Below, piece by piece: positions 36,459 through 51,400 of a stretch of 64,000 nucleotides of DNA. The translations under genes were made by a program, and so were the position numbers. Origin of the DNA: Eledone cirrhosa (Eukaryota; Mollusca; Cephalopoda; Octopoda; Eledonidae); NCBI GenBank assembly GCA_964016885.1, contig OZ024743.1, positions 175,545,706-175,609,705 on the forward strand, written 5' to 3'. Positions within the stretch are counted from its first letter, which is position 1. The number at the start of each line of letters is the position of its first letter. Below the pieces are notes generated by a model that worked only from the letters and a program-made list of their open reading frames with translations, did no database searches and was not told where the DNA came from.

Positions 36459-39400
36459 ATAATTACGGTATGTACGCATATCTTCTAATTTTAATTTTAC
36501 ACCTAATTGTGTATGGTTGATGATATATTTAGTTAATTTCTACATGCTGTCGAAATGTTGGATAAATTCTCGTTTGGGGCCACCGCGAAGAGGCTACGTT
36601 CGGTTATTTGTCGGAAATTTCGCCATAAGAGCCTTTCTTCTTATAGCTTGATCTAATTGATTTTTTATATGGTTAATTATGCTAATTAGAAGAAGAAATA
36701 GTATATATTTTATCTGATGATTCTAAAGACATGATTTATGATATATTGCTCTGATTTTGTAATTCATTAATTCTTCATGGTGCTTAAAAGTGACCAGTTG
36801 CAACATGTATATATCTATAACTTTATGTATATGTTAACCTTTATATTTAATAATCTCCCGATAGGTTGAGCTTAAATTTGGCGATAATTGGCTGCGCTTT
36901 CTAGCAGCAAGCCTACCCGCCGTAAGCAACCAATCACATTCTTTCTGGCTTGACCACAGCCACATAGCGATTCTTAGCCATTTTTGAATCTATTTTCGGC
37001 GGGATCGGATTGAAAAACTAGATGTCTGATTTTGAGTTTGTCGCCTGATGAATCCTAACACAGGACATTCCTATTATTTGGATGTCTAAAAATAAGGATG
37101 AAACCATGGTAGAGATATAATTACGGTATGTACGCATTTCTTCTAAGTTTAATTTTACACCTAATTGTGTATGGTTGATGATATATTTAGTCCATTTCTA
37201 TGCTGTCGAAATGTTGGATAATTTCTCGATTGGGGCCACCGCGAAGAGGCTACGTTCGGTTATTTGTCGGAGATTTCTCCATAAGAGCCTTTCTTCTTAT
37301 AGCTTGATCTAATTGATTTTTTATATGGTTAATTATGCTAATTAGAAGAAGAAATAGTATATATTTTATCTGATGATTCTAATGACATGATTTATGATAT
37401 ATTGCTCTGATTTTGTAATTTATTAATTCTTCATGGAGCTTAAAAGTGACCAGTTGCAACATGTATATATCTATAACTTTATGTATATGTTAACCTTTAT
37501 ATTTAATAATCTCCCGAAAGGTTGAGATTAAATTTGGCGATAATTGGCTGCGCTTTCTAGCAGCAAGCCTACCCGCCGTAAGCAACTAATCACATTCTTT
37601 CTGGCTTGACCACAGCCACATAGCGATTCTTAGACATTTTTGAATCTATTTTCGGCGGGATCGGATTGAAAAAATAGATGTCTGATTTTGAGTTTGTCTC
37701 CTGATGAATCTAACTCAGGACATTCCTATTATTTGGATGTCTAAAAATAAGGATGAAACCATGGTAGAGATATAATTACGGTATGTACGCATTTCTTCTA
37801 AGTTTAATTTTACACCTAATTGTGTATGGTTGATGATATATTTAGTCAATTTCTACATGCTGTCGAAATGTTGGATAAATTCTCGATTGGGACCACCGCG
37901 AAGAGGCTACGTTCGGTTATTTGTCGGAGATTTCTCCATAAGAGCCTTTCTTCTAATAGCTTGATCTAATTGATTTTTTATATGGTTAATTATGCTAATT
38001 AGAAGAAGAAATAGTATATATTTTATCTGATGATTCTAAAGACATGATTTATGATATATTGCTCTGATTTTTTAATTTATTATTTCTTCATAGAGCTTAA
38101 AAGTGACCAGTTGCAACATGTATATATCTATAACTTTATGTATATGTTAACCTTTATATTTAATAATCTCCGAATGCGTTGAGATTAAATTTGTCTGCGC
38201 TTTCTAGCTAGAAGCCTACCCGTTGTAAGCAACCAATCACATTCATTCTGACTTGACCACAGCCACGTAGCGATTCTTAGCCATTTTTGAATCTATTTTC
38301 GGCGGGATCGGATTGAAAATCTAGATGTCTGATTTTGAGTTTGTCTCCTGATGAATCCTAACTCAGGACATTCCTATTATTTGGATGTCTAAAAATAAGG
38401 ATGAAACCATGGTAGAGATATAATTACGGTATGTACGCATATCTTCTAATTTTAATTTTACACCTAATTGTGTATGGTTGATGATATATTTAGTCAATTT
38501 CTACATGCTGTCGAAATGTTGGATAAATTCTCGATTGGGGCCACCGCGAAGAGGCTACGTCCGGTTATTTGTCGGAGATTTCTCCATAAGAGCCTTTCTT
38601 CTTATAGCTTGATCTAATTGATTTTTTATATGGTTAATTATGCTAATTAGAAGAAGAAATAGTATATATTTTATCTGATGATTCTAAAGACATGATTTAT
38701 GATATATTGCTCTGATTTTTTAATTTATTATTTCTTCATAGAGCTTAAAAGTGACCAGTTGCAACATGTATATATCTATAACTTTATGTATATGTTAACC
38801 TTTATATTTAATAATCTCCCAATGCGTTGAGATTAAATTTGGCTGCGCTTTCTAGCAGCAAGCCTACCCGCTGTAAGCAACCAATCACATTCTTTCTGAC
38901 TTGACCACAGCCACGTAGCGATTCTTAGCCATTTTTTAATCTATTTTCGGCGGGATCGGATTGAAAAACTAGATGTCTGATTATGAGTTTGTCTCCTGAT
39001 GAATCCTAACTCAGGACATTCCTATTATTTGGATGTCTAAAAATAAGGATGAAACCATGGTAGAGATATAATTACGGTATGTACGCATTTCTTCTAAGTT
39101 CAATTTTACACCTAATTGAGTATGGTAGATGATATATTTAGTCAATTTCTACATGCTGTCGAAATGTTGGATAAATTTATGTTTGGGGCCACCGCGAAGA
39201 GGCTACGTTCGGTTATTTGTCGGAGATTTCGCCATAAGAGCCTTTCTTCTTATAGCTTGATCTAATTGATTTTTTTATATGGTTAATTATGCTAATTAGA
39301 AGAAGAAATAGTATATATTTTATCTGATGATTCTAAAGACATGATTTATGATATATTGCTCTGATTTTGTAATTTATTAATTCTTCATGGTGCTTAAAAG

Positions 39401-42400
39401 TGACCAGTTGCAACATGTATATATCTATAACTTTATGTATATGTTAACCTTTATATTTAATAATCTTCCGAAAGGTTGAGATTAAATTTGGCGATAATTG
39501 GCTGAGCTTTCTAGCAGCAAGCCTACCCGCCGTAAGCAAACAATCACATTCTTTCTGGCTTAACCACAGCCACATAGCGATTCTTAGACATTTTTGAATC
39601 TATTTTCGGCGGGATCGGATTGAAAAAATAGATGTCTGATTTTGAGTTTGTCTCCTGATGAATCTAACTCAGGACATTCCTATTATTTGGATGTCTAAAA
39701 ATAAGGATGAAACCATGGTAGAGATATAATTACGGTATGTACGCATTTCTTCTGAGTTTAATTTTACACCTAATTGTGTATGGTTGATGATATATTTAGT
39801 CAATTTCTACATGCTGTCGAAATGTTGGATAAATTCTCGATTGGGACCACCGCGAAGAGGCTACGTTCGGTTATTTGTCGGAGATTTCTCCATAAGAGCC
39901 TTTCTTCTAATAGCTTGATCTAATTGATTTTTTATATGGTTAATTATGCTAATTAGAAGAAGAAATAGTATATATTTTATCTGATGATTCTAAAGACATG
40001 ATTTGTGATATATTGCTCTGATTTTTTAATTTATTAATTCTTCATAGAGCTTAAAAGTGACCAGTTGCAACATGTGTATATCTATAACTTTATGTATATG
40101 TTAACCTTTATATTTAATAATCTCCCGATGCGTTGAGATTAAATTTGGCTGCGCTTTCTAGCAGCAAGCCTACCCTCCGTAAGCAACCAATCACATTCTT
40201 TCTGACTTGACCACAGCCACGTAGCGATTCTTAGCCATTTTTGAATCTATTTTCGGCGGGATCGGATTGAAAAACTAGATGACTGATTTTGAGTTTGTCG
40301 CCTGATGAATCCAAACTCAGGACATTCCTATTATTTGGATGTCTAAAAATAAGGATGAAACCATGGTAGAGATATAATTACGGTATGTACGCATATCTTC
40401 TAATTTTAATTTTACACCTAATTGTGTATGGTTGATGATATATTTAGTTAATTTCTACATGCTGTCGAAATGTTGGATAAATTCTCGTTTGTGGCCACCG
40501 CGAAGAGGCTACGTTCGGTTATTTGTCGGAGAATTCTCCATAAGAGCCTTTCTTCTTATAGCTTGATCTATTTGATTTTTTTATATGGTTAATTATGCTA
40601 ATTAGAAGAAGAAATAGTATATATTTTATCTGATGATTCTAAAGACATGATTTGTGATATATTGCTCTGATTTTTTAATTTATTAATTCTTCATAGAGCT
40701 TAAAAGTGACCAGTTGCAACATGTGTATATCTATAACTTTATGTATATGTTAACCTTTATATTTAATAATCTCACGATGCGTTGAGATTAAATTTGGCTG
40801 CGCTTTCTAGCAGCAAGCCTACCCTCTGTAAGCAACCAATCACATTCTTTCTGACTTGACCACAGCCACGTAGCGATTCTTAGCCATTTTTGAATCTATT
40901 TTCGGCGGGATCGGATTGAAAAACTAGATGACTGATTTTGAGTTTGTCGCCTGATGAATCCAAACTCAGGACATTCCTATTATTTGGATGTCTAAAAATA
41001 AGGATGAAACCATGGTAGAGATATAATTACGGTATGTACGCATATCTTCTAATTTTAATTTTACACCTAATTGTGTATGGTTGATGATATATTTAGTTAA
41101 TTTCTACATGCTGTCGAAATGTTGGATAAATTCTCGTTTGTGGCCACCGCGAAGAGGCTACGTTCGGTTATTTGTCGGAGAATTCTCCATAAGAGCCTTT
41201 CTTCTTATAGCTTGATCTATTTGATTTTTTTATATGGTTAATTATGCTAATTAGAAGAAGAAATAGTATATATTTTATCTGATGATTCTAAAGACATGAT
41301 TTGTGATATATTGCTCTGATTTTTTAATTTATTAATTCTTCATAGAGCTTAAAAGTGACCAGTTGCAACATGTGTATATCTATAACTTTATGTATATGTT
41401 AACCTTTATATTTAATAATCTCACGATGCGTTGAGATTAAATTTGGCTGCGCTTTCTAGCAGCAAGCCTACCCTCTGTAAGCAACCAATCACATTCTTTC
41501 TGACTTGACCACAGCCACGTAGCGATTCTTAGCCATTTTTGAATCTATTTTCGGCGGGATCGGATTGAAAAACTAGATGACTGATTTTGAGTTTGTCGCC
41601 TGATGAATCCAAACTCAGGACATTCCTATTATTTGGATGTCTAAAAATAAGGATGAAACCATGGTAGAGATATAATTACGGTATGTACGCATATCTTCTA
41701 ATTTTAATTTTACACCTAATTGTGTATGGTTGATGATATATTTAGTTAATTTCTACATGCTGTCGAAATGTTGGATAAATTCTCGTTTGGGGCCACCGCG
41801 AAGAGGCTACGTTCGGTTATTTGTCGGAGAATTCTCCATAAGAGCCTTTCTTCTTATAGCTTGATCTATTTGATTTTTTTATATGGTTAATTATGCTAAT
41901 TAGAAGAAGAAATAGTATATATTTTATCTGATGATTCTAAAGACATGGTTTGTGATATATTGCTCTGATTTTGTAATTTATTAATTCTTCATAGAGCTTA
42001 AAAGTGACCAGTTGCAACATGTGTATATCTATAACTTTATGTATATGTTAACCTTTATATTTAATAATCTCCCGATGCGTTGAGATTAAATTTGGCTGCG
42101 CTTTCTAGCAGCAAGCCTACCCTCCGTAAGCAACCAATCACATTCTTTCTGACTTGACCACAGCCACGTAGCGATTCTTAGCCATTTTTGAATCTATTTT
42201 CGGCGGGATCGGATTGAAAAACTAGATGACTGATTTTGAGTTTGTCGCCTGATGAATCCAAACTCAGGACATTCCTATTATTTGGATGTCTAAAAATAAG
42301 GATGAAACCATGGTAGAGATATAATTACGGTATGTACGCATATCTTCTAATTTTAATTTTACACCTAATTGTGTATGGTTGATGATATATTTAGTTAATT

Positions 42401-45400
42401 TCTACATGCTGTCGAAATGTTGGATAAATTCTCGTTTGGGGCCACCGCGAAGAGGCTACGTTCGGTTATTTATCGGAAATTTCGCCATAAGAGCCTTTCT
42501 TCTTATAGCTTGATCTAATTGATTTTTTTATATGGTTAATTATGCTAATTAGAAGAAGAAATAGTATATATTTTATCTGATGATTCTAAAGACATGATTT
42601 ATGATATATTGCTCTGATTTTGTAATTTATTAATTCTTCATGGTGCTTAAAAGTGACCAGTTGCAACATGTATATATCTATAACTTTATGTATATGTTAA
42701 CCTTTATATTTAATAATCTCCCGATAGGTTGAGATTAAATTTGGCGATAATTGGCTGCGCTTTCTAGCAGCAAGCCTACCCGCCGTAAGCAACCAATCAC
42801 ATTCTTTCTGGCTTGACCACAGCCACATAGCGATTCTTAGCCATTTTTGAATCTATTTTCGGCGGGATCGGATTGAAAAACTAGATGTCTGATTTTGAGT
42901 TTGTCGCCTGATGAATCCTAACACAGGACATTCCTATTATTTGGATGTCTAAAAATAAGGATGAAACCATGGTAGAGATATAATTACGGTATGTACGCAT
43001 TTCTTCTAAGTTTAATTTTACACCTAATTGTGTATGGTTGATGATATATTTAGTCCATTTCTATGCTGTCGAAATGTTGGATAATTTCTCGATTGGGGCC
43101 ACCGCGAAGAGGCTACGTTCGGTTATTTGTCGGAGATTTCTCCATAAGAGCCTTTCTTCTTATAGCTTGATCTAATTGATTTTTTATATGGTTAATTATG
43201 CTAATTAGAAGAAGAAATAGTATATATTTTATCTGATGAATCTAATGACATGATTTATGATATATTGCTCTGATTTTGTAATTTATTAATTCTTCATGGA
43301 GCTTAAAAGTGACCAGTTGCAACATGTATATATCTATAACTTTATGTATATGTTAACCTTTATATTTAATAATCTCCCGAAAGGTTGAGATTAAATTTGG
43401 CGATAATTGGCTGCGCTTTCTAGCAGCAAGCCTACCCGCCGTAAGCAACTAATCACATTCTTTCTGGCTTGACCACAGCCACATAGCGATTCTTAGACAT
43501 TTTTGAATCTATTTTCGGCGGGATCGGATTGAAAAAATAGATGTCTGATTTTGAGTTTGTCTCCTGATGAATCTAACTCAGGACATTCCTATTATTTGGA
43601 TGTCTAAAAATAAGGATGAAACCATGGTAGAGATATAATTACGGTATGTACGCATTTCTTCTAAGTTTAATTTTACACCTAATTGTGTATGGTTGATGAT
43701 ATATTTAGTCAATTTCTACATGCTGTCGAAATGTTGGATAAATTCTCGATTGGGACCACCGCGAAGAGGCTACGTTCGGTTATTTGTCGGAGATTTCTCC
43801 ATAAGAGCCTTTCTTCTAATAGCTTGATCTAATTGATTTTTTATATGGTTAATTATGCTAATTAGAAGAAGAAATAGTATATATTTTATCTGATGATTCT
43901 AAAGACATGATTTATGATATATTGCTCTGATTTTTTAATTTATTATTTCTTCATAGAGCTTAAAAGTGACCAGTTGCAACATGTATATATCTATAACTTT
44001 ATGTATATGTTAACCTTTATATTTAATAATCTCCGAATGCGTTGAGATTAAATTTGTCTGCGCTTTCTAGCTAGAAGCCTACCCGTTGTAAGCAACCAAT
44101 CACATTCTTTCTGACTTGACCACAGCCACGTAGCGATTCTTAGCCATTTTTTAATCTATTTTCGGCGGGATCGGATTGAAAAACTAGATGTCTGATTATG
44201 AGTTTGTCTCCTGATGAATCCTAACTCAGGACATTCCTATTATTTGGATGTCTAAAAATAAGGATGAAACCATGGTAGAGATATAATTACGGTATGTACG
44301 CATTTCTTCTAAGTTCAATTTTACACCTAATTGAGTATGGTTGATGATATATTTAGTCAATTTCTACATGCTGTCGAAATGTTGGATAAATTTATGTTTG
44401 GGGCCACCGCGAAGAGGCTACGTTCGGTTATTTGTCGGAGATTTCGCCATAAGAGCCTTTCTTCTTATAGCTTGATCTAATTGATTTTTTTATATGGTTA
44501 ATTATGCTAATTAGAAGAAGAAATAGTATATATTTTATCTGATGATTCTAAAGACATGATTTATGATATATTGCTCTGATTTTGTAATTTATTAATTCTT
44601 CATGGTGCTTAAAAGTGACCAGTTGCAACATGTATATATCTATAACTTTATGTATATGTTAACCTTTATATTTAATAATCTTCCGAAAGGTTGAGATTAA
44701 ATTTGGCGATAATTGGCTGAGCTTTCTAGCAGCAAGCCTACCCGCCGTAAGCAAACAATCACATTCTTTCTGGCTTAACCACAGCCACATAGCGATTCTT
44801 AGACATTTTTGAATCTATTTTCGGCGGGATCGGATTGAAAAAATAGATGTCTGATTTTGAGTTTGTCTCCTGATGAATCTAACTCAGGACATTCCTATTA
44901 TTTGGATGTCTAAAAATAAGGATGAAACCATGGTAGAGATATAATTACGGTATGTACGCATTTCTTCTGAGTTTAATTTTACACCTAATTGTGTATGGTT
45001 GATGATATATTTAGTCAATTTCTACATGCTGTCGAAATGTTGGATAAATTCTCGATTGGGACCACCGCGAAGAGGCTACGTTCGGTTATTTGTCGGAGAT
45101 TTCTCCATAAGAGCCTTTCTTCTAATAGCTTGATCTAATTGATTTTTTATATGGTTAATTATGCTAATTAGAAGAAGAAATAGTATATATTTTATCTGAT
45201 GATTCTAAAGACATGATTTGTGATATATTGCTCTGATTTTTTAATTTATTAATTCTTCATAGAGCTTAAAAGTGACCAGTTGCAACATGTGTATATCTAT
45301 AACTTTATGTATATGTTAACCTTTATATTTAATAATCTCCGGATGCGTTGAGATTAAATTTGGCTGCGCTTTCTAGCAGCAAGCCTACCCTCCGTAAGCA

Positions 45401-48400
45401 ACCAATCACATTCTTTCTGACTTGACCACAGCCACGTAGCGATTCTTAGCCATTTTTGAATCTATTTTCGGCGGGATCGGATTGAAAAACTAGATGACTG
45501 ATTTTGAGTTTGTCGCCTGATGAATCCAAACTCAGGACATTCCTATTATTTGGATGTCTAAAAATAAGGATGAAACCATGGTAGAGATATAATTACGGTA
45601 TGTACGCATATCTTCTAATTTTAATTTTACACCTAATTGTGTATGGTTGATGATATATTTAGTTAATTTCTACATGCTGTCGAAATGTTGGATAAATTCT
45701 CGTTTGTGGCCACCGCGAAGAGGCTACGTTCGGTTATTTGTCGGAGAATTCTCCATAAGAGCCTTTCTTCTTATAGCTTGATCTATTTGATTTTTTTATA
45801 TGGTTAATTATGCTAATTAGAAGAAGAAATAGTATATATTTTATCTGATGATTCTAAAGACATGATTTGTGATATATTGCTCTGATTTTTTAATTTATTA
45901 ATTCTTCATAGAGCTTAAAAGTGACCAGTTGCAACATGTGTATATCTATAACTTTATGTATATGTTAACCTTTATATTTAATAATCTCCCGATGCGTTGA
46001 GATTAAATTTGGCTGCGCTTTCTAGCAGCAAGCCTACCCTCCGTAAGCAACCAATCACATTCTTTCTGACTTGACCACAGCCACGTAGCGATTCTTAGCC
46101 ATTTTTGAATCTATTTTCGGCGGGATCGGATTGAAAAACTAGATGACTGATTTTGAGTTTGTCGCCTGATGAATCCAAACTCAGGACATTCCTATTATTT
46201 GGATGTCTAAAAATAAGGATGAAACCATGGTAGAGATATAATTACGGTATGTACGCATATCTTCTAATTTTAATTTTACACCTAATTGTGTATGGTTGAT
46301 GATATATTTAGTTAATTTCTACATGCTGTCGAAATGTTGGATAAATTCTCGTTTGGGGCCACCGCGAAGAGGCTACGTTCGGTTATTTGTCGGAAATTTC
46401 GCCATAAGAGCCTTTCTTCTTATAGCTTGATCTAATTGATTTTTTTATATGGTTAATTATGCTAATTAGAAGAAGAAATAGTATATATTTTATCTGATGA
46501 TTCTAAAGACATGATTTATGATATATTGCTCTGATTTTGTAATTTATTAATTCTTCATGGTGCTTAAAAGTGACCAGTTGCAACATGTATATATCTATAA
46601 CTTTATGTATATGTTAACCTTTATATTTAATAATCTTCCGAAAGATTGAGATTAAATTTGGCGATAATTGGCTGAGCTTTCTAGCAGCAAGCCTACCCGC
46701 CGTAAGCAAACAATCGCATTCTTTCTGGCTTGACCACAGCCACGTAGCGATTCTTAGCCATTTTTGAATCTATTTTCGGCGGGATCGGATTGAAAAACTA
46801 GATGACTGATTTTGAGTTTGTCGCCTGATGAATCCAAACTCAGGACATTCCTATTATTTGGATGTCTAAAAATAAGGATGAAACCATGGTAGAGATATAA
46901 TTACGGTATGTACGCATTTCTTCTAAGTTTAATTTTACAGCTAATTGTGTATGGTTGATGATATATTTAGTCAATTTCTACATGCTGTCGAAATGTTGGA
47001 TAAATTCTCGATTGGGACCACCGCGAAGAGGCTACGTTCGGTTATTTGTCGGAGATTTCTCCATAAGAGCCTTTCTTCTAATAGCTTGATCTAATTGATT
47101 TTTTATATGGTTAATTATGCTAATTAGAAGAAGAAATAGTATATATTTTATCTGATGATTCTAAAGACATGATTTGTGATATATTGCTCTGATTTTTTAA
47201 TTTATTATTTCTTCATAGAGCTTAAAAGTGACCAGTTGCAACATGTATATATCTATAACTTTATGTATATGTTAACCTTTATATTTAATAATCTCCGAAT
47301 TCGTTGAGATTAAATTTGGCTGCGCTTTATAGCAGCAAGCCTACCCGCTGTAAGCAACCAATCACATTCTTTCTGACTTGACCACAGCCACGTAGCGATT
47401 CTTAGCCATTTTTGAATCTATTTTCAGCGGGATCGGATCGAAAAACTAGATGTCTGATTTTGAGTTTGTCTCCTGATGAATCCTAACTCAGGACATTCCT
47501 ATTATTTGGATGTCTAAAAATAAGGATGAAACCATGGTAGAGATATAATTACGGTATGTACGCATTTCTTCTAAGTTTAATTTCACACCTAATTGTGTAT
47601 GGTTGATAATATATTTAGTCAATTTCTACATGCCGTCGAAATGTTGGATAAATTCTCGATTGGGGCCACCGCGAGGAGGCTACGTTCGGTTATTTGTCGG
47701 AGAATTCTCCATAAGAGCCTTTCTTCTTATAGCTTGATCTAATTGATTTTTTTATATGGTTAATTATGCTAATTAGAAGAAGAAATAGTATATATTTTAT
47801 CTGATGATTCTAAAGACATGATTTATGATATATTGCTCTGATTTTTTAATTTATTAATTCTTCATAGAGCTTAAAAGTGACCAGTTGCAACATGTGTATA
47901 TCTATAACTTTATGTATATGTTAACCTTTATATTTAATAATCTCCCGATGCGTTGAGATTAAATTTGGCTGCGCTTTCTAGCAGCAAGCCTACCCTCCGT
48001 AAGCAACCAATCACATTCTTTCTGACTTGACCACAGCCACGTAGCGATTCTTAGCCATTTTTGAATCTATTTTCGGCGGGATCGGATTGAAAAACTAGAT
48101 GTCTGATTATGAGTTTGTCTCCTGATGAATCCTAACTCAGGACATTCCTATTATTTGGATGTCTAAAAATAAGGATGAAACCATGGTAGAGATATAATTA
48201 CGGTATGTACGCATTTCTTCTAAGTTTAATTTTACACCTAATTGTGTATGGTTGATGATATATTTAGTCAATTTCTACATGCTGTCGAAATGTTGGATAA
48301 AGTTTTGTTTGGGGCCACCGCGAAGAGGCTACGTTCGGTTATTTGTCGGAGATTTCGCCATAAGAGCCTTTCTTCTTATAGCTTGATCTAATTGATTTTT

Positions 48401-51400
48401 TTATATGGTTAATTATGCTAATTAGAAGAAGAAATAGTATATATTTTATCTGATGATTCTAAAGACATGATTTATGATATATTGCTCTGATTTTGTAATT
48501 TATTAATTCTTCATGGTGCTTAAAAGTGACCAGTTGCAACATGTATATATCTATAACTTTATGTATATGTTAACCTTTATATATAATAATCTCCCGATAG
48601 GTTGAGATTAGATTTGGCGATAATTGGCTGCGCTTTCTAGCATCAAGCCTACCCGCCGTAAGCAACCAATCACATTCTTTCTGGCTTGACCACAGCCACA
48701 TAGCGATTCTTAGACATTTTTGAATCTATTTTCGGCGGGATCGGATTGAAAAACTAGATGTCTGATTTTGAGTTTGTCTTCTGATGAACCTAACTCAGGA
48801 CATTCCTATTATTTGGATGCCTAAAAATAAGGATGAAACCATGGTAGAGATCTAATTACGGTATGTACGCATTTCTTCTAAGTTTAATTTTACACCTAAT
48901 TGTGTATGGTTGATGATATATTCAGTCAATTTCTACATGCTGTCGAAATGTTGGATAAATTCTCGATTGGGGCCACCGCGAAGAGGCTACGTTCGGTTAT
49001 TTGTCGGAGATTTCTCCATAAGAGCCTTTCTTCTTATAGCTTGATCTAATTGATTTTTTATATGGTTAATTATGCTAATTAGAAGAAGAAATAGTATATA
49101 TTTTATCTGATGATTCTAATGACATGATTTATGATATATTGCTCTGATTTTGTAATTTATTAATTCTTCATGGAGCTTAAAAGTGACCAGTTGCAACATG
49201 TATATATCTATAACTTTATGTATATGTTAACCTTTATATTTAATAATCTTCCGAAAGGTTGAGATTAAATTTGGCGATAATTGGCTGCGCTTTCTAGCAG
49301 CAAGCCTACCCGCCGTAAGCAAACAATCACATTCTTTCTGGCTTGACCACAGCCACATAGCGATTCTTAGACATTTTTGAATCTATTTTCGGCGGGATCG
49401 GATTGAAAAAATAGATGTCTGATTTTGAGTTTGTCTCCTGATGAATCTAACTCAGGACATTCCTATTATTTGGATGTCTAAAAATAAGGATGAAACCATG
49501 GTAGAGATATAAGTAAGGTATGTACGCATTTCTTCTAAGTTTAATTTTACACCTAATTGTGTATGGTTGATGATATATTTAGTCAATTTCTACATGTTGT
49601 CGAAAAGTTGGATAAATTCTCGATTGGGACCACCGCGAAGAGGCTACGTTCGGTTATTTGTCGGAGATTTCTCCATAAGAGCCTTTCTTCTAATAGCTTG
49701 ATTTAATTGATTTTTTATATGGTTAATTATGCTAATTAGAAGAAGAAATAGTATATATTTTATCTGATGATTCTAAAGACATGATTTGTGATATATTGCT
49801 CTGATTTTTTAATTTATTATTTCTTCATAGAGCTTAAAAGTGACCAGTTGCAACATGTATATATCTATAACTTTATGTATATGTTAACCTTTATATTTAA
49901 TAATCTCCGAATTCGTTGAGATTAAATTTGGTTGCGCTATATAGCAGCAAGCCTACCCTCCGTAAGCAACCAATCACATTCTTTCTGACTTGACCACAGC
50001 CACGTAGCGATTCTTAGCCATTTTTGAATCTATTTTCGGCGGGATCGGATTGAAAAAATAGATGTCTGATTTTGAGTTTGTCTCCTGATGAATCTAACTC
50101 AGGACATTCCTATTATTTGGATGTCTAAAAATAAGGATGAAACCATGGTAGAGATATAAGTAAGGTATGTACGCATTTCTTCTAAGTTTAATTTCACACC
50201 TAATTGTGTATGGTTGATAATATATTTAGTCAATTTCTACATGCTGTCGAAATGTTGGATAAATTCTCGATTGGGGCCACCGCGAGGAGGCTACGTTCGG
50301 TTATTTGTCGGAGAATTCTCCATAAGAGCCTTTCTTCTTATAGCTTGATCTATTTGATTTTTTTATATGGTTAATTATGCTAATTAGAAGAAGAAATAGT
50401 ATATATTTTATCTGATGATTCTAAAGACATGATTTATGATATATTGCTCTGATTTTTTAATTTATTAATTCTTCATAGAGCTTAAAAGTGACCAGTTGCA
50501 ACATGTGTATATCTATAACTTTATGTATATGTTAACCTTTATATTTAATAATCTCCCGATGCGTTGAGATTAAATTTGGCTGCGCTTTCTAGCAGCAAGC
50601 CTACCCTCTGTAAGCAACCAATCACATTCTTTCTGACTTGACCACAGCCACGTAGCGATTCTTAGCCATTTTTGAATCTATTTTCGGCGGGATCGGATTG
50701 AAAAACTAGATGACTGATTTTGAGTTTGTCGCCTGATGAATCCAAACTCAAGACATTCCTATTATTTGGATGTCTAAAAATAAGGATGAAACCATGGTAG
50801 AGATATAATTACGGTATGTACGCATATCTTCTAATTTTAATTTTACACCTAATTGTGTATGGTTGATGATATATTTAGTTAATTTCTACATGCTGTCGAA
50901 ATGTTGGATAAATTCTCGTTTGGGGCCACCGCGAAGAGGCTACGTTCGGTTATTTGTCGGAAATTTCGCCATAAGAGCCTTTCTTCTTATAGCTTGATCT
51001 AATTGATTTTTTTATATGGTTAATTATGCTAATTAGAAGAAGAAATAGTATATATTTTATCTGATGATTCTAAAGACATGATTTATGATATATTGCTCTG
51101 ATTTTGTAATTTATTAATTCTTCATGGTGCTTAAAAGTGACCAGTTGCAACATGTATATATCTATAACTTTATGTATATGTTAACCTTTATATTTAATAA
51201 TCTCCCGATAGGTTGAGATTAAATTTGGCGATAATTGGCTGCGCTTTCTAGCAGCAAGCCTACCCGCCGTAAGCAACCAATCACATTCTTTCTGGCTTGA
51301 CCACAGCCACATAGCGATTGTTAGACATTTTTGAATCTATTTTCGGCGGGATCGGATTGAAAAAATAGATGTCTGATTTTGAGTTTGTCTCCTGATGAAT